Positions 47,801-56,781 of a DNA stretch of 64,000 nucleotides are shown piece by piece. The stretch is from assembly GCA_911728455.2 (NCBI GenBank), contig OU452231.1, positions 501,001 through 565,000 of the forward strand. The letters are read 5' to 3'. Made by a program: the position numbers and the translations under genes. Within the stretch, counting starts at the first letter, position 1. Each line of letters starts with the position of its first letter. Origin of the DNA: Marthasterias glacialis. Its lineage: Eukaryota; Echinodermata; Asteroidea; Forcipulatida; Asteriidae. The notes beneath the pieces are model-generated. The model had not been told where the DNA came from and searched no databases. It was given only the letters and a program-made list of their open reading frames with translations.

Positions 47801-49114
47801 ACATGTATATTTCATAAATTTCTGCACCACCCAAATTCTCTCTTATTTCCATTTCCTTGTCACCACAAATTAACAACCAACCACTCCATAACTTTTTTCC
47901 ACTTCAAATTACTCATTCATCTCTGACTCGTACATCCATTCATCAATTTGGATGTCTGTTTGTCTGTCTGTCTGTTGGATTGGCTATCTGTCCATCACAT
48001 CCCTCCTCCCTCTACGCACAGAGCTCTAACTAGCCGCATTTTACAGGGCCTTAAATCGGAGCCTGGAGACAAACGGGAAAAGTACAAACTCAGAAAGCCG
48101 CTTGGAGGAGAAGATAAAGATGAACATTCTGGGTAATGTAAGTAGCTCGGCAGTCTCAACACCATCCAGAGAGAGGAGGTGAGTAACATCTTATCAGCTC
48201 AGATATAATGCACTCTGTGATTACACCATTTCTGATGGCTAGAAATGTAAAACTACAATGAAATAATAATGTAAATTTTTGCATCTGGAATTAAGAATAT
48301 TCTTTGTGTTTTTTCCCCTGTACACCCCTGTGTGTGTTAAGCACTGTATAATCAGTACTTTCCTGAGTCCTGTGAAAAAAAAATCCACAGGCATATTCCT
48401 CGGGTGGGATTCGAACCCATGACCTCTGCCATTATAAAGCAGATGTCTTACCAACTAGACTACTGAGATTACCCGGCAGCTAATCCTATTAGCAGCGGGT
48501 ACAGTGACCATTGTAATAGATGTTAATTTTTGCATTGGGGATAAAGAATATTATTTCTGTTTTTTCCCACCCGAGGAATATGCCTGTGCAATTGTTTTTT
48601 TCACACACATGGGTGTTTTACAAGATGTATCAATGGAACACTAATGCTTCATAGCCTGTAAACTTCCGATATGAAGCTTTTGGAGAGGCTTTTCTGTAGC
48701 AAACTGGTTTATCATTCATTGAGTTGAAAGTTGAAAATTACCCAGTGTGTCGGTATGCTGTCTGAAAACACCACATTGCATACAAGTTTTCTCTCGTTCT
48801 GAACTTCGATATTTTGTCATTTCTAATCCAGGAAACCCAACAAGCTCCTTGGCAAGCTCAAGAAGAACAAACAGAAAAAGAAAAAGCTGGCTCCCATTAG
48901 GAATGACCAGGAGCCATATGATAGACCCTTCCAAGGTGACGCGTTACCAGGGATTGGAATGGCTCGACCTGATCCTGTGGGTGGGATAGCAACACCTGAT
49001 GAAGATTCTGAAGGAGATAGAAGGAAAAGGTTTGATAGTGATTCTGATGAGGAAGAACGGAGGCCACTCAAGAAGGCAGGAGGGCATCATGGGAAATCTG
49101 ACTATTCATATTAG
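17801..49114 (+). CDS. EVC2: EVC2 / limbin orthologue, 26 coding exons
   Basis: Role (known family): single-pass ciliary membrane protein that binds EVC at the EvC zone and relays Hedgehog signal from Smoothened. Seen: exons 17801-18458, 19146-19432, 24005-24160, 25391-25622, 26417-26550, 28083-28387, 28898-28975, 29334-29577, 30525-30605, 31088-31198, 32248-32472, 33524-33763, 34739-34811, 35282-35473, 35924-36033, 36991-37088, 38324-38525, 39874-40017, 41445-41546, 42224-42349, 43362-43585, 44012-44099, 44960-44974, 45077-45270, 48047-48178 and 48832-49114 join in frame to 1577 aa. Signal peptide is about 1-26. The ectodomain (to about 515) has many N-glycosylation sequons, an RRKR site at 279-282 and a beta-rich 316-489 part. 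The membrane span is about 520-545, followed by CCKR. Long coiled coils follow, with acidic patches from exons 18 and 24 and a basic KKNKQKKKK stretch near the C-terminus. The start has in-frame TGA TAA upstream and A at -3. It is longer than the roughly 1300-residue human protein. Confidence 0.9.
18590..18703. repeat. Short fold-back element in EVC2 intron 1
   Basis: ctagatggcagcagacttac at about 18590 pairs with gtaagtctgctgccacctat near 18680-18700, separated by a loop of about 65 nt. Confidence 0.65.
19620..19833. mobile_element. piggyBac-like MITE
   Basis: Termini AGGGGCTGTGTCGTCATGATC-type are 21-bp inverted repeats with one mismatch, flanked on each side by TTAA (19616-19619 and 19834-19837), the target duplication typical of piggyBac transposons. 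No transposase; non-autonomous. In EVC2 intron 2. Confidence 0.75.
20272..20444. repeat. Inverted-repeat partner of 16224-16403
   Basis: See 16224-16403. Both copies end near a ttaaaactgtataaacag segment. In EVC2 intron 2. Confidence 0.75.
20778..20930. repeat. A-rich (AAATA)n low-complexity tract
   Basis: About 150 bp of irregular AAAATA/AAATA repeats in EVC2 intron 2. A similar tract is at about 62598-62740. Confidence 0.85.
22102..22114. promoter_or_regulatory. EVC2: Palindromic RFX X-box-like motif in EVC2 intron 2
   Basis: GTTGCTTAGCAAC is a perfect palindrome around a central T and matches GTNRCC(N1)RGYAAC except for one base. Intronic, about 4.3 kb downstream of the EVC2 start codon. 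Enhancer role is speculative. Confidence 0.3.
22660..22830. repeat. Fold-back MITE-like element
   Basis: Left atattagttatcacacaagc and right gtgtgataactaatattaa are inverted; inner arms ggaaaatata / tatattttcc also pair. EVC2 intron 2. Confidence 0.7.
24514..24796. repeat. Fold-back element, 'gggccccatttcatagagct' family
   Basis: The left end gggccccatttcatagagctg pairs with the right end cagctctatgaaattggccc. Shorter relatives occur at about 4289-4430, 9626-9745 and 46035-46163. In EVC2 intron 3. Confidence 0.7.
24863..25040. repeat. MITE-like element with TATTGACCC-type ends, copy 3
   Basis: Starts tattgacccttgcacc and ends ttggttcaata; matches 6332-6512 including the gattattgtgacgatgac block. 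Confidence 0.6.
25990..26305 (-). repeat. tRNA-derived SINE, second family
   Basis: Different body from family A (contains 'cctggtcactgggcc' and 'tgggtgaaaagaagcaatta'), but shares 'gtcttgctcaaggtcaca' and ends in a tRNA-like head on the minus strand. In EVC2 intron 4. Confidence 0.6.
26743..26893. repeat. Fold-back element in EVC2 intron 5
   Basis: ggcgactagacttgactaga on the left and its complement tctagtcaagtctagtcgcc on the right. Confidence 0.75.
27200..27380. repeat. Dispersed repeat, 'ggccttgatcttaaccgagg' family
   Basis: Nearly the same sequence occurs at 46899-47075. It contains repeated 'ttggccagcatgccc' blocks and complementary ends (ggccttgatctta / aagatcgaggcc). EVC2 intron 5; the second copy is in EVC2 intron 24. 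Confidence 0.75.
28083..28387 (+). other. EVC2: EVC2 transmembrane exon
   Basis: Exon 6 carries the only strongly hydrophobic segment after the signal peptide, a run rich in Leu, Val, Ile and Phe at about residues 520-545 followed by CCKR. This marks the switch from ectodomain to cytoplasm. The rest of the exon is a Gly/Ser/Pro-rich juxtamembrane linker before the coiled coils that begin in exons 7-8. Confidence 0.85.
29690..30095 (-). repeat. tRNA-derived SINE, family A, long copy
   Basis: The fullest copy of the family: 'cacaccgggcgtctc'-like start, caaggtgctgtgg block (partly duplicated), 'cttgcttaaggacacaagtg', then a minus-strand tRNA-like head with B box and a Leu/Ser-type A box near 30075-30090. 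EVC2 intron 8. Confidence 0.7.
31530..31765 (+). repeat. tRNA-derived SINE, third family
   Basis: Plus-strand A-box-like ggttggctcagtgg and B box ggtttgaatcccgg near 31545-31600, then an unrelated body. EVC2 intron 10. Confidence 0.6.
31909..32177. repeat. Fold-back MITE-like element in EVC2 intron 10
   Basis: Ends caatagaccaatccattaag and cttaatggatcgctctattg are inverted, with an inner ccccaccccc / gggggcgggg pair. Confidence 0.75.
32948..33088. repeat. Fold-back element in EVC2 intron 11
   Basis: gggaataaaagagtgctgac and its complement ending ctcttttattccc, with inner gccgtttaaaac / gttttaaacggc arms. Confidence 0.75.
36250..36552 (-). mobile_element. LINE reverse-transcriptase C-terminal fragment
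   Basis: About 100 codons open on the minus strand contain RQLRFLGHILR, CKRYAFYIPPPGKRRPGRQR and SYLSYIQKLLG, a tail typical of several non-LTR retrotransposon polyproteins (family not resolved). No upstream RT or endonuclease domain is visible, so this is a 5'-truncated copy inside EVC2 intron 15. Confidence 0.7.
37600..37840. repeat. Dispersed repeat, copy 2
   Basis: Partner of 3660-3905; also contains gtcccgtccccctgg, recurring in the other orientation at about 58940. EVC2 intron 16. Confidence 0.55.
39037..39255. repeat. 69-bp minisatellite in EVC2 intron 17
   Basis: Unit starting ctggttgttatcatgtgcta at 39037, 39107, 39176 and (partial) 39245. Because 69 is divisible by three, two frames stay open, which produces repeated hypothetical peptides of no coding value. 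Confidence 0.9.
40576..40925. mobile_element. Retroelement terminal fragment (Penelope-like?), uncertain
   Basis: Contains a GACTAG-agcagg-CTAGTC hairpin followed at once by GAAACGTTGAGACC, and ends with ttaccgcaaaccaaatatac and caccatgcaatgcctcaaa. The last block recurs at 62360-62410. Class is a guess. EVC2 intron 18. Confidence 0.4.
42314..42471. repeat. EVC2: 87-bp tandem duplication across the EVC2 exon 20 donor
   Basis: The end of exon 20 plus the first intron bases (from 42314) recurs 87 bp later (from 42401), including tgacacacatcaaaagGTG as tgatacacatcaaaagGTG. It creates a second possible donor after 42436; 87 nt is 29 codons and the intervening frame is open. Confidence 0.85.
42720..43025 (-). 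repeat. tRNA-Leu/Ser-like SINE
   Basis: On the minus strand, the head reads gtggccgagcggttaagat (A box), then actcaag, then a B box ggttcaaatccc, as in class II tRNAs. The body is shared with 44435-44762 and, inverted, 10505-10800. EVC2 intron 20. Confidence 0.75.
44435..44762 (-). repeat. tRNA-derived SINE next to the EVC2 microexon
   Basis: Same family as 42720-43025 ('aacccctactcttcacgataagtgttctgg'-type body, tRNA-like head at the right end). It ends about 200 bp upstream of the 15-nt microexon. Confidence 0.7.
44960..44974 (+). other. EVC2: EVC2 15-nt microexon (DRLLQ)
   Basis: Five codons, GAT CGT CTG TTA CAG, flanked by a pyrimidine-rich acceptor (TTTTTCCCAAACAG) and a GTAGTT donor. 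Phase 0 on both sides fits between exon 22, ending QLQEQ, and the next exon, starting ELQFI. The insert (about residues 1371-1375) extends the coiled-coil pattern. The reading frame also survives if it is skipped, so it may be constitutive or alternative. Confidence 0.65.
45440..45745 (+). repeat. Tandem array resembling the 5S rRNA internal promoter half
   Basis: Three to four units spaced 83-93 bp carry a block like gtcagtacttggatgggaaacc (best at 45707-45729; others near 45441, 45534 and 45617), preceded in the later units by gttaagcac. This resembles the box C part of 5S rRNA. The 5' half of 5S is not seen. EVC2 intron 24. Confidence 0.6.
46035..46163. repeat. Fold-back element, short member
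   Basis: ggcccaatttcatggcactgc pairs with its near-complement gcagagccatgaaactgggcc. Related to 24514-24796. Confidence 0.7.
46207..46346 (-). repeat. Fold-back repeat carrying a histone-type 3' stem-loop, copy 1
   Basis: Arms ataactagtaaact / agtttactagttat enclose, on the minus strand, GGCTCTTTTCAGAGCC (46270-46285) with a purine-rich acaagagatttg about 15 nt downstream. A closely related copy is at 51736-51870; a diverged head without the hairpin may be at 27793-27840. No histone coding sequence is present. Confidence 0.7.
46899..47075. repeat. Dispersed repeat, 'ggccttgatcttaaccaagg' copy
   Basis: Partner of 27200-27380, highly similar over about 175 bp. Confidence 0.75.
48290..48620 (-). 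repeat. tRNA-containing fold-back relative
   Basis: Shares gttaagcactgtataatcag, the tcctgtgaaaaaaaaatccaca arm and a minus-strand B box (plus gggtgggattcgaacc) with 13001-13267, plus a second partial copy. In the last EVC2 intron. Confidence 0.65.
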
Positions 49115-49843
49115 ACAACAGACCAACAACTTAAGTCACAGAATAATTTTATGTACATTTATATGTTATACAGTACCTGCTTGACTTTATGCTTGTATGT
49201 TGTCGTATTTTACTGTTATGTATTTTCTTTGTTTTCTTGTACATCGCCTTGAGCACTTTTTCAGTGGAGATCATGTGTGCTTTCCAAATCCTCATTGTTA
49301 TTAATATTCTGTTTGCAAGTTAAAGTCTTATACGCCTTCAATCCAATTTAACTTTGAGATTTCACAGTACATTCTTGACAGGCAGGCTTTCTGATATCTT
49401 AAGTCAATCTTCAAAGGCTGAAGTTGTCAATGCATTCCTTGAGACTCCTGAGAGTTGGGGGGGGGGGTAGTAGTACATAGTTAGTACACATGAGATGGAC
49501 ATGGCAATTTGGATTCACTTTAGTAAGATAATCAGGATGACAACAATTTACTTTGATAACAAGAGACTGTATTAATATTAAATACTTAGAAACAAGCATT
49601 GTGTCAATTATCAAAAGTATACAAAAAGGTTGATATTCTATCATTCTTTGCTCCTGCATTCTGTTACATAAATGGAGTGGATTTACGCTTCCTGGTAGAT
49701 ATTTTTAAGAGGATGTCAATTTTATACAATAGCTTTCCCCCTGAGCACAAAGAACTTATTTTCCAAGTAACTCAAAAATTCCTGCTCTAATTTGGAGATT
49801 TCTGAAACCTTTTTTTTTTTTTCAAATTTTGTTCAAATTTTGG

Positions 49844-49998
49844 GTGAACAAAGAAAAATTGACTGGAGCGGGATAAGAACCTGCGACAACCGGTTTAACG
49901 TACCAGTGGTCGCAGGTCCAAATCTCGCTCCAGTAAATTTTTCTTTGTTTACTCCAAAATTGATTTAAGAATTTACCCAGTCAGTTTCCCTTGTGGTT
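49844..49998. repeat. Palindromic element with tRNA B-box-like arms, copy 2
   Basis: Same arms as 14444-14552 (gtgaacaaagaaaaattgac), with a right extension ending tttcccttgtggt that corresponds to sequence left of copy 1. Confidence 0.75.
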
Positions 49999-51735
49999 TA
50001 TCGCTCAGATTTTGTTAAGTTACATGTTTTTTTACTGACAGTCTTTCACCCCTAGAAAATTTTTGATGATATCTAAATTGAAGTGGACATACATGTGTGA
50101 TCATTGACATACCCTGGTTCACATCCCATTCTTGATTTTGTCATTCTGTCTGCCTTTTTCATGAAGAAAACTTTCATACTCAGGATGGCAACCAAATAAA
50201 TTAACCTTTTAAATAACTCTGAAATAATTTTTTTTTAAACAGTTGTTTTTTTGTATTAGATTCTAACAATTTAATAATTAAGTGATGTTGGAGTGATGTG
50301 AGAAAGAAGAACCAGGAGGGTTTGGTTCAATTATTAATTTTGACAAACGTTTAATTTGTGCAATTGTTTGTAGTGGTTGTTATTTTTAGCACTGTGTGTA
50401 TACACAAAGCAACTTGATTGTAGCCCTACTTACCTCATTGCAATTACACAGTCTCTTCAGCCAACTGATGTGATCGTAGTTCAATGTTTAAGATGAAACA
50501 CTAAGCCGTTTGAGAAATTGTAAGATGGTTACATGTCATCAGTGTTTCCCCTGGCTAGTCAACTGAGTGAGGTGATAAAAATTCAAATTGACGATAGAAG
50601 TGAAATTTATGCAAGTCTGCAAACTGACAAGAATGCAGCGCTCGTACAAATGCACAATGATTCCATCTACACATCCGAATTCAAATTGTGAGTTCTTGAT
50701 ACAAAGAGGTCAAGGAAAAAGCCCATAAATGACTCAAAATTAACATTTTCATTAGTGTGCCTGTATGGCAGCTCTTCACAGTGAGGTGGTGATATTGGTA
50801 AAAATGAGAGAGATGGTCACTGAAAGAGATGGTTACTGAAAGCAGCGAATCGGGCCTGACGTTTGAATGAAGGGGAAAGCTCTGGATTGGCAACTGTTTT
50901 TTATGAAACCTAAAATGATGATTCACAAGTACCATAGATGTATTCGTTTTACTCTCATCAGAGAAAATTATTCTGAATAATTAGGGCTTTCAAACTTTTA
51001 CATATTAAAAATTATTTAGTGAGATCCATGCTATAGACATTGTGGCCTTTATCTGTTAACAAGTGATATAGCCTTGATTATTTAAAAACTTTATTTTGCA
51101 TCAAGCAATGTAGATGTTGCTATGGACGCTGTTAGTAATTTTTTTTTCATTCTTCGATATCAGCGGTAAATTTAACTGTTGTGTATATCCTTTGATATTC
51201 TTGTGCACTCCAAATCATTTTTGTTTTAAATGTTATTAAAAATTGATTTTGAGGTGCCTACCATTGACAAAGGGAGGTTGTTTTTGCCCTTCAGATTTTG
51301 GCATTTTGTAAACAAATTATGTCATAGGTGACAGCATCTCTAGCTTTCTTTTATTAATAAACATTTATACACATTTATACTCTTATGGAGGCTGCTGTAA
51401 AAAAATGAAATAATTGTAGTTCATTGAACTTTTGTTTACTTTCTATTTATATTTTTGTATTTCCATTTTCATTTTTTCCCTTTAGGGTTTTCACAAAGTT
51501 CATTCAGAGACTGAAAACACGTCTTCTTTTTATAGATTAACACGGGCTCAGCAATTTTTTCAATTTCAAAAACAAAAATTCTTATAAGAGGTGAAAATAC
51601 TTTTCATTCCAAGATAACATCAGAATGATTTATTTGTAAATATTTGCAGTTTTCTGGTGAAAAGGTACACAAAATCGAGTGTTATTAAAGAAAGGTTAAG
51701 TTAAAAAAAAGTAAGACAAACAAATCTTGTGTAAC

Positions 51736-51870
51736 TATAACTAGTAAACTAGTAGACTAGTGGGTACAGCCATGTATAAATCTCTTTTGGGACGAGTGGT
51801 GGCTCTGAAAAGAGCCGCTGTGATCTCCACATTTCAAACAGCGTACTCTGCTTGTCTTCAGGAGAATCTT
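51736..51870 (-). repeat. Repeat carrying a histone-type 3' stem-loop, copy 2
   Basis: On the minus strand, GGCTCTTTTCAGAGCC (51801-51816) is followed directly by ACCA, as in replication-dependent histone mRNAs, then by AAAAGAGATTT about 10 nt on. The right arm of the fold-back seen in copy 1 is missing. Confidence 0.7.
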
Positions 51871-54800
51871 GTGTAATTAATGTAAGTTTTTGAAATGATA
51901 CACTATCTATCTGTTGGATAGTAAACAACAAGAATAAATTTTTTATATATGACCGTTATTTACAGTTGTCTAAAAACTGCACTAAAAAAAACAACATACA
52001 TATATTTTCAGGAATTAAGTGTCCTTTTTTTATAGTGATGTTTTCGGCAAGGAAGTACCTCATACCTCTACTTGACGGCAAATTTTGAAGCCAAAAATAA
52101 GTTTATAAAATGTGTTGTATGATATCAATTTTTTATCAGTATGAATGAGAACCAATTAATGCCTTAACTATGTATGTCATTGGTCTCGGATGTGCAACCA
52201 ATAGAGTTAGCGATGAGTTTTGAAAATATTGATGCCTTCTAATTGTAAATTTACTTTCTCTGTGAAAAGAATTCTATATGTATATATTTCAAACTTTATG
52301 TTTAAAAAAGTGCACTTGAAATTAAACCAAAACTAGTCATTGACAGTTGTGTCGTCCCAATCACTTGATGTACCTGTTTGTTGGGATGCTACATTTCATG
52401 GAATAAAACGCTGAATAAAATCTCTGGTTTTAGAATCTCAAAATTGTCATCAAAATCCATCATATTGAATTGGTGGATTTAATTTATTTCTGTCTTACAT
52501 TGTCTTAATTATTCATTCTCAACTTCTAACTGAATTTTACACATTTTTGAAAACTTGTTTTCATTATTTGTGCATACTGAACTTTTTAACACTTGTCTTT
52601 TAAAAGACGGGGAACCAAGAGAAAAACACAGGGTTAACTGCACAATATCGGACTATAATATGTATATGTACATACTTTGAGCACTCTGTGAATACCCATC
52701 AGAAAACAGATACAATGTACCACAGCTTTACTTGAAACTAAGATTCTACAGTCACAAAATAACCGACTATGGCCTTAAAATCTCTCAATCTCTTTCAAAA
52801 GTCAAGAGAGACATTGGTTAATAACATTCCTTTCACTACCGCAATAGAGCACATTGTATGTGGTATGAAATGACAATGGGAAGTCAAGTTGCTGTGGATA
52901 CAAATAAATATAACTACTGGAAATCACCGTAGTGTGTATCTTCTTCCATAAATCATTTTCAACATTATGATATGGGAAAGGCATCATTTTGTGGTGGATT
53001 TGTTTTTGGGGAACTATTTCTATGAACGTTTCATGAATTAGGATTAATTATTCTTTTGTTAAACTGTCCATTATTTAGGAATTTAACAAGTCTCTTTTGT
53101 AAGTTGTAGGACAAATCACGAATAGTTACAAAATGGAGCTGATTTTCACAGACATTTCAAAAATACTAAAACAGAAACTCTAAGCCCTAAAAAAAGGGCA
53201 TTTTTGCTCTAAAGTGAAGAAGTACTTAATTATTTCTTTATTGGATGAAAACGGACCCTTTCACCAGAAGTATAATTCGGATGTGAACAACTCTAAAACT
53301 ACTTTGAAAATTTTGAAATGGCAAGGAAAACACATGACGAGAAAAATATAAGTACATGAAAATGGCCTTAAAATTACATAAAAATGGCTTTCCGTTCACT
53401 CTTAAAGCATGCATTTGGTAACATGTCGGTATGCACTGAAACAAATCCAGAGTTCACAAAAAAACTAATTACCAAACATATTCATCAGCTGAGCAAATAA
53501 TTATAAGGTGATAATCAGTCACAGCAATAACCATACACTGTAGGTCACCAACTTCACTGGTAACCATCACTTGCAAAGAACATTTTTCTCTGCAAATTGA
53601 GTACCAGAGGTTCACAGCCTCTCTGTACACAGACCAGGCTAAGTGTGACCTTCATCCATCAATGGTTTGAAAAGAAGAGAACAGTGCAGAAATGTTTCAG
53701 CCAATTGCAATATATGGCAAACTCAAACAGCGCCCTCAATTTTGAAACAAAGCAGACACAGCATTGGTAAACTGCACTTGATGCTTATCCTTCATTAAAA
53801 CAAGGATTCTTATGAAGTAAGCCACTGGCCAGTTACCTGCTCCAGACTACCTTTTCATGGGAATGCAAAATTATCACGATGTATATAATTCATCCAAGAA
53901 ACCTTAGAGATAGTCTCCAAGACCATAGTTCAAGAAAATATCGGCCAAGTACCGGTACTAATTTCAGGTGCTGTATAGTACAATGATTACCTTTGAACAA
54001 AACAATGAAGCACACACAAACACAATTAGATAACACTGTGTATGCATGCTCAAAAACACTGTTTTATCTACAAATTAAGAATAAACATAAACTCTTTCTC
54101 ACAGGCAACATCTTTTTTTTTAGTCAAAGAAAAGCCTGCTTACAAATTTTTCAAATTATTAACAAACATTAAAGATCAGTATTGAGTGGTGTAAAATGAC
54201 ACAAAGTTATTGCATCTGAGGTTTAATTCATGGGCTGAAAGCTTGAAGACAGGTTTTAAAAGATAATGTACAAAAAAGGTTTCTGGCAACAGAACTCTAG
54301 ATCTAAAAAAAAACACGTCAGCCAATATTTGAGCGTTACATATCAATACATGTATTTTCTGACTATTTTAACCAGTTAACTCAAGATGACATGTACACAC
54401 GCAAAATTTTCCAAGCCAGTAAACGGGTGACGTGTGTTTTGTATTTTTGTGTGAAATTCGAAGCCTGGAACAAAGGTTGCGTGGACATTCCACTACAGAG
54501 TGTGAACAGAGCATGCACTCGCCATTTAAAGCTTCGTTTCACACACACAGAGGACAGATGGTACTGAAAATATCGCTGAATATCTACCGTTATGCAGGTT
54601 TTTTTTTATAAGCCCTGATTACAGAACTTTGTCCTTTTGTTCCAAGAGAATTGCGAGACAACGAGAAGCTTCCACTCAATGGAAACAAGTTCGAATGAAC
54701 CAAGTTTCCAGCCTTTGTTTCGGTTTTAGGAACAATCTACGTCCCTTCAATTAATGGTCATTAAATTTGACATTTTCTCGATAGAGAAATAACAAATCCA

Positions 54801-56235
54801 GATGCTTCAAAGTCAGAGTTTCTTTCTGCCAGAAGTTCTCTTGAAGAAAAATGATTTCAGCAATTCCGAGAAAATAATCCCGTCAGGCTGGTCGAGAAAA
54901 AATGGAAGATTCACAGCACTAAGTGGTTAAAAACAGAGTTTTAATTGCTCACTAACAATACATGGAAACTACACATAAAGCTGCAAGCTCAGTTAAGACA
55001 TAGTGAGTCCCCAATTAACAGACAGACAATCCTATGGCAAACACTGTCTTAATACATCATACCTCAAACATTGCAAATAATAACCTCAACTCAACAACCC
55101 TTTAAAGGTGCCATTTCATTACGCTTTCCCTGAACAACCTGGTGCATCCGTGTTTCAAAATACTGAAGCCAACAGCTGGGGCTGCGTGTGCCCCTCCAAA
55201 GGCTAATACAGGATTGTTACATGCAGCTACTTAAAAAGAGTCACAGCTGACCATTTCATGTACTGAACTGTTCAAAGAAAACCATACAAGAAAGAACCTT
55301 AAATATTTTTTTCTTATTTATAAATTACACAAACAAATGTTTTATACCTATAATCACTTTGAAAGGGCCAGTCCAGAAAGAAAATAGTCTAAAAATGAGA
55401 GAACAGTCCTAGTTTTCCAACTGTTGGCATACATTTATTAACCCTCCTACTGATATACCATTTAAAAGCATTCAAAGATCCCATATGCCAATTTCCTCAT
55501 TGGTTTTGTACATGACCATTGTTTAACACTGAAAGCAGCGTGTGCAGAAGTGAATGGGTCACCATTCATGGTCACTTAAGCGTGTGAATGGAATTGGATC
55601 CTCAGTCAACTCAATGCTAAATGGGCCTCAGAGTAGAAGGGTTAAAGGATAGTAAAACTAAACATAAATAAAGAGAAAAAAACTACAGAGATTTGCACAG
55701 TCACATGATGGTGCTCTGACAATGAGAAAACAATTCATGTTTCTTTACAAAACTGTTCATATCTTGTCATGAATTTATGAATGCACACACCAATCAAAGT
55801 ATCCAAGATCTTTTGACAACTAAATTGGGAAGGAGGTATTCCAGCCATAGATTTGCTCCTAAAATAGAAGATTCGTGTTTATTCAATATTAACCAAGGTA
55901 AGTGCTGTAAATAATAGAAAATCAAAATAAGAACATTTCATTTAAATATCAGAATGTTTAGACAACACTCTCAATGAGATGGTCAAGCCACAATGGCCCT
56001 TCCCTTCCCCTCAAGTAAATTCTAGGTCTGCAGCAGCAAGGTCAAATGCCAACTCAAGCTGGTGTTGACCTCATGACCTTCATGACCTCCATGACCTCCA
56101 TGAAGCTTTTTCATTGGTCTTTTGGCAATAGACATTCCCATCTATTAAGTAATTGATAACTATAAAATTAAATCTCCATGGAGATCACTGGTCAAACAAA
56201 TACACACATCCAAGATCAGACAAGAGAAACCAGGG

Positions 56236-56359
56236 GTGGATTTCACAAAACTCTTCATAACTAAGGACTAGTCCTAACCTAGGACTAGTCCTATAAGTAA
56301 GGACTAGTTACTTGTCCTAACTCGAGATAAGACTAGTCCTAGCGCTTTGTGAAATCCAC
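56236..56359. repeat. Fold-back element, GTGGATTTCACAAA family, complete copy
   Basis: Begins gtggatttcac and ends gtgaaatccac (perfect complements), with several ggactagtcc palindromes inside. Lies just downstream of the TMED stop. Confidence 0.8.
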
Positions 56360-56781
56360 TGCAGGTGTCTTATTCTTGAAACCATCCTGATCCACTGATG
56401 ATGTTAAGTCTAAAACAGACCAACATTATTCCATCATCTTTGAACTGTTTAATTGCTTTCCATCATTCACCAAAGTAGTAACATAAAAGCACTGCTTCCA
56501 TTTACGTAATTCCTGACTCAAATTCTCTCCCTTTGTCAAAGTATGTATCATACATTCTCTGCAGGAAAAACTTTCTTCTCCTGATATAAAAACTAAAGAT
56601 TTACTTGATCTCTCCATCAATTTTTTTTGTTTCCACAAATGTAAAAGATCTGGCATTTTTACTGTCCTCCAAGTTTCAAGATCAAAAACAGGACACATCT
56701 TTACCTCTGATTGGCGTGTGATCATTCTTACCTTACCTATAAAAGTTTTTTTGGTGATAACTTCCCTTAAAATAATCTGCA

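Larger units (their letters stand above)
49115..56781. other. Convergent EVC2/TMED 3' flanks, no gene seen
   Basis: AT-rich DNA with no supportable exon. It should hold both 3' UTRs. The first AATAAA after the EVC2 stop is at 50195-50200; a minus-strand AATAAA for TMED is at 55878-55883 (plus TTTATT). Repeats: 49844-49998, 51736-51870 and 56236-56359, plus a segment (about 54375-54440) resembling 30670-30745. Confidence 0.6.

Noticed and set aside
51740..52200. Histone gene on the minus strand
   Set aside because: A stem-loop and a possible downstream element exist, but the sequence upstream on the minus strand has no histone coding frame.
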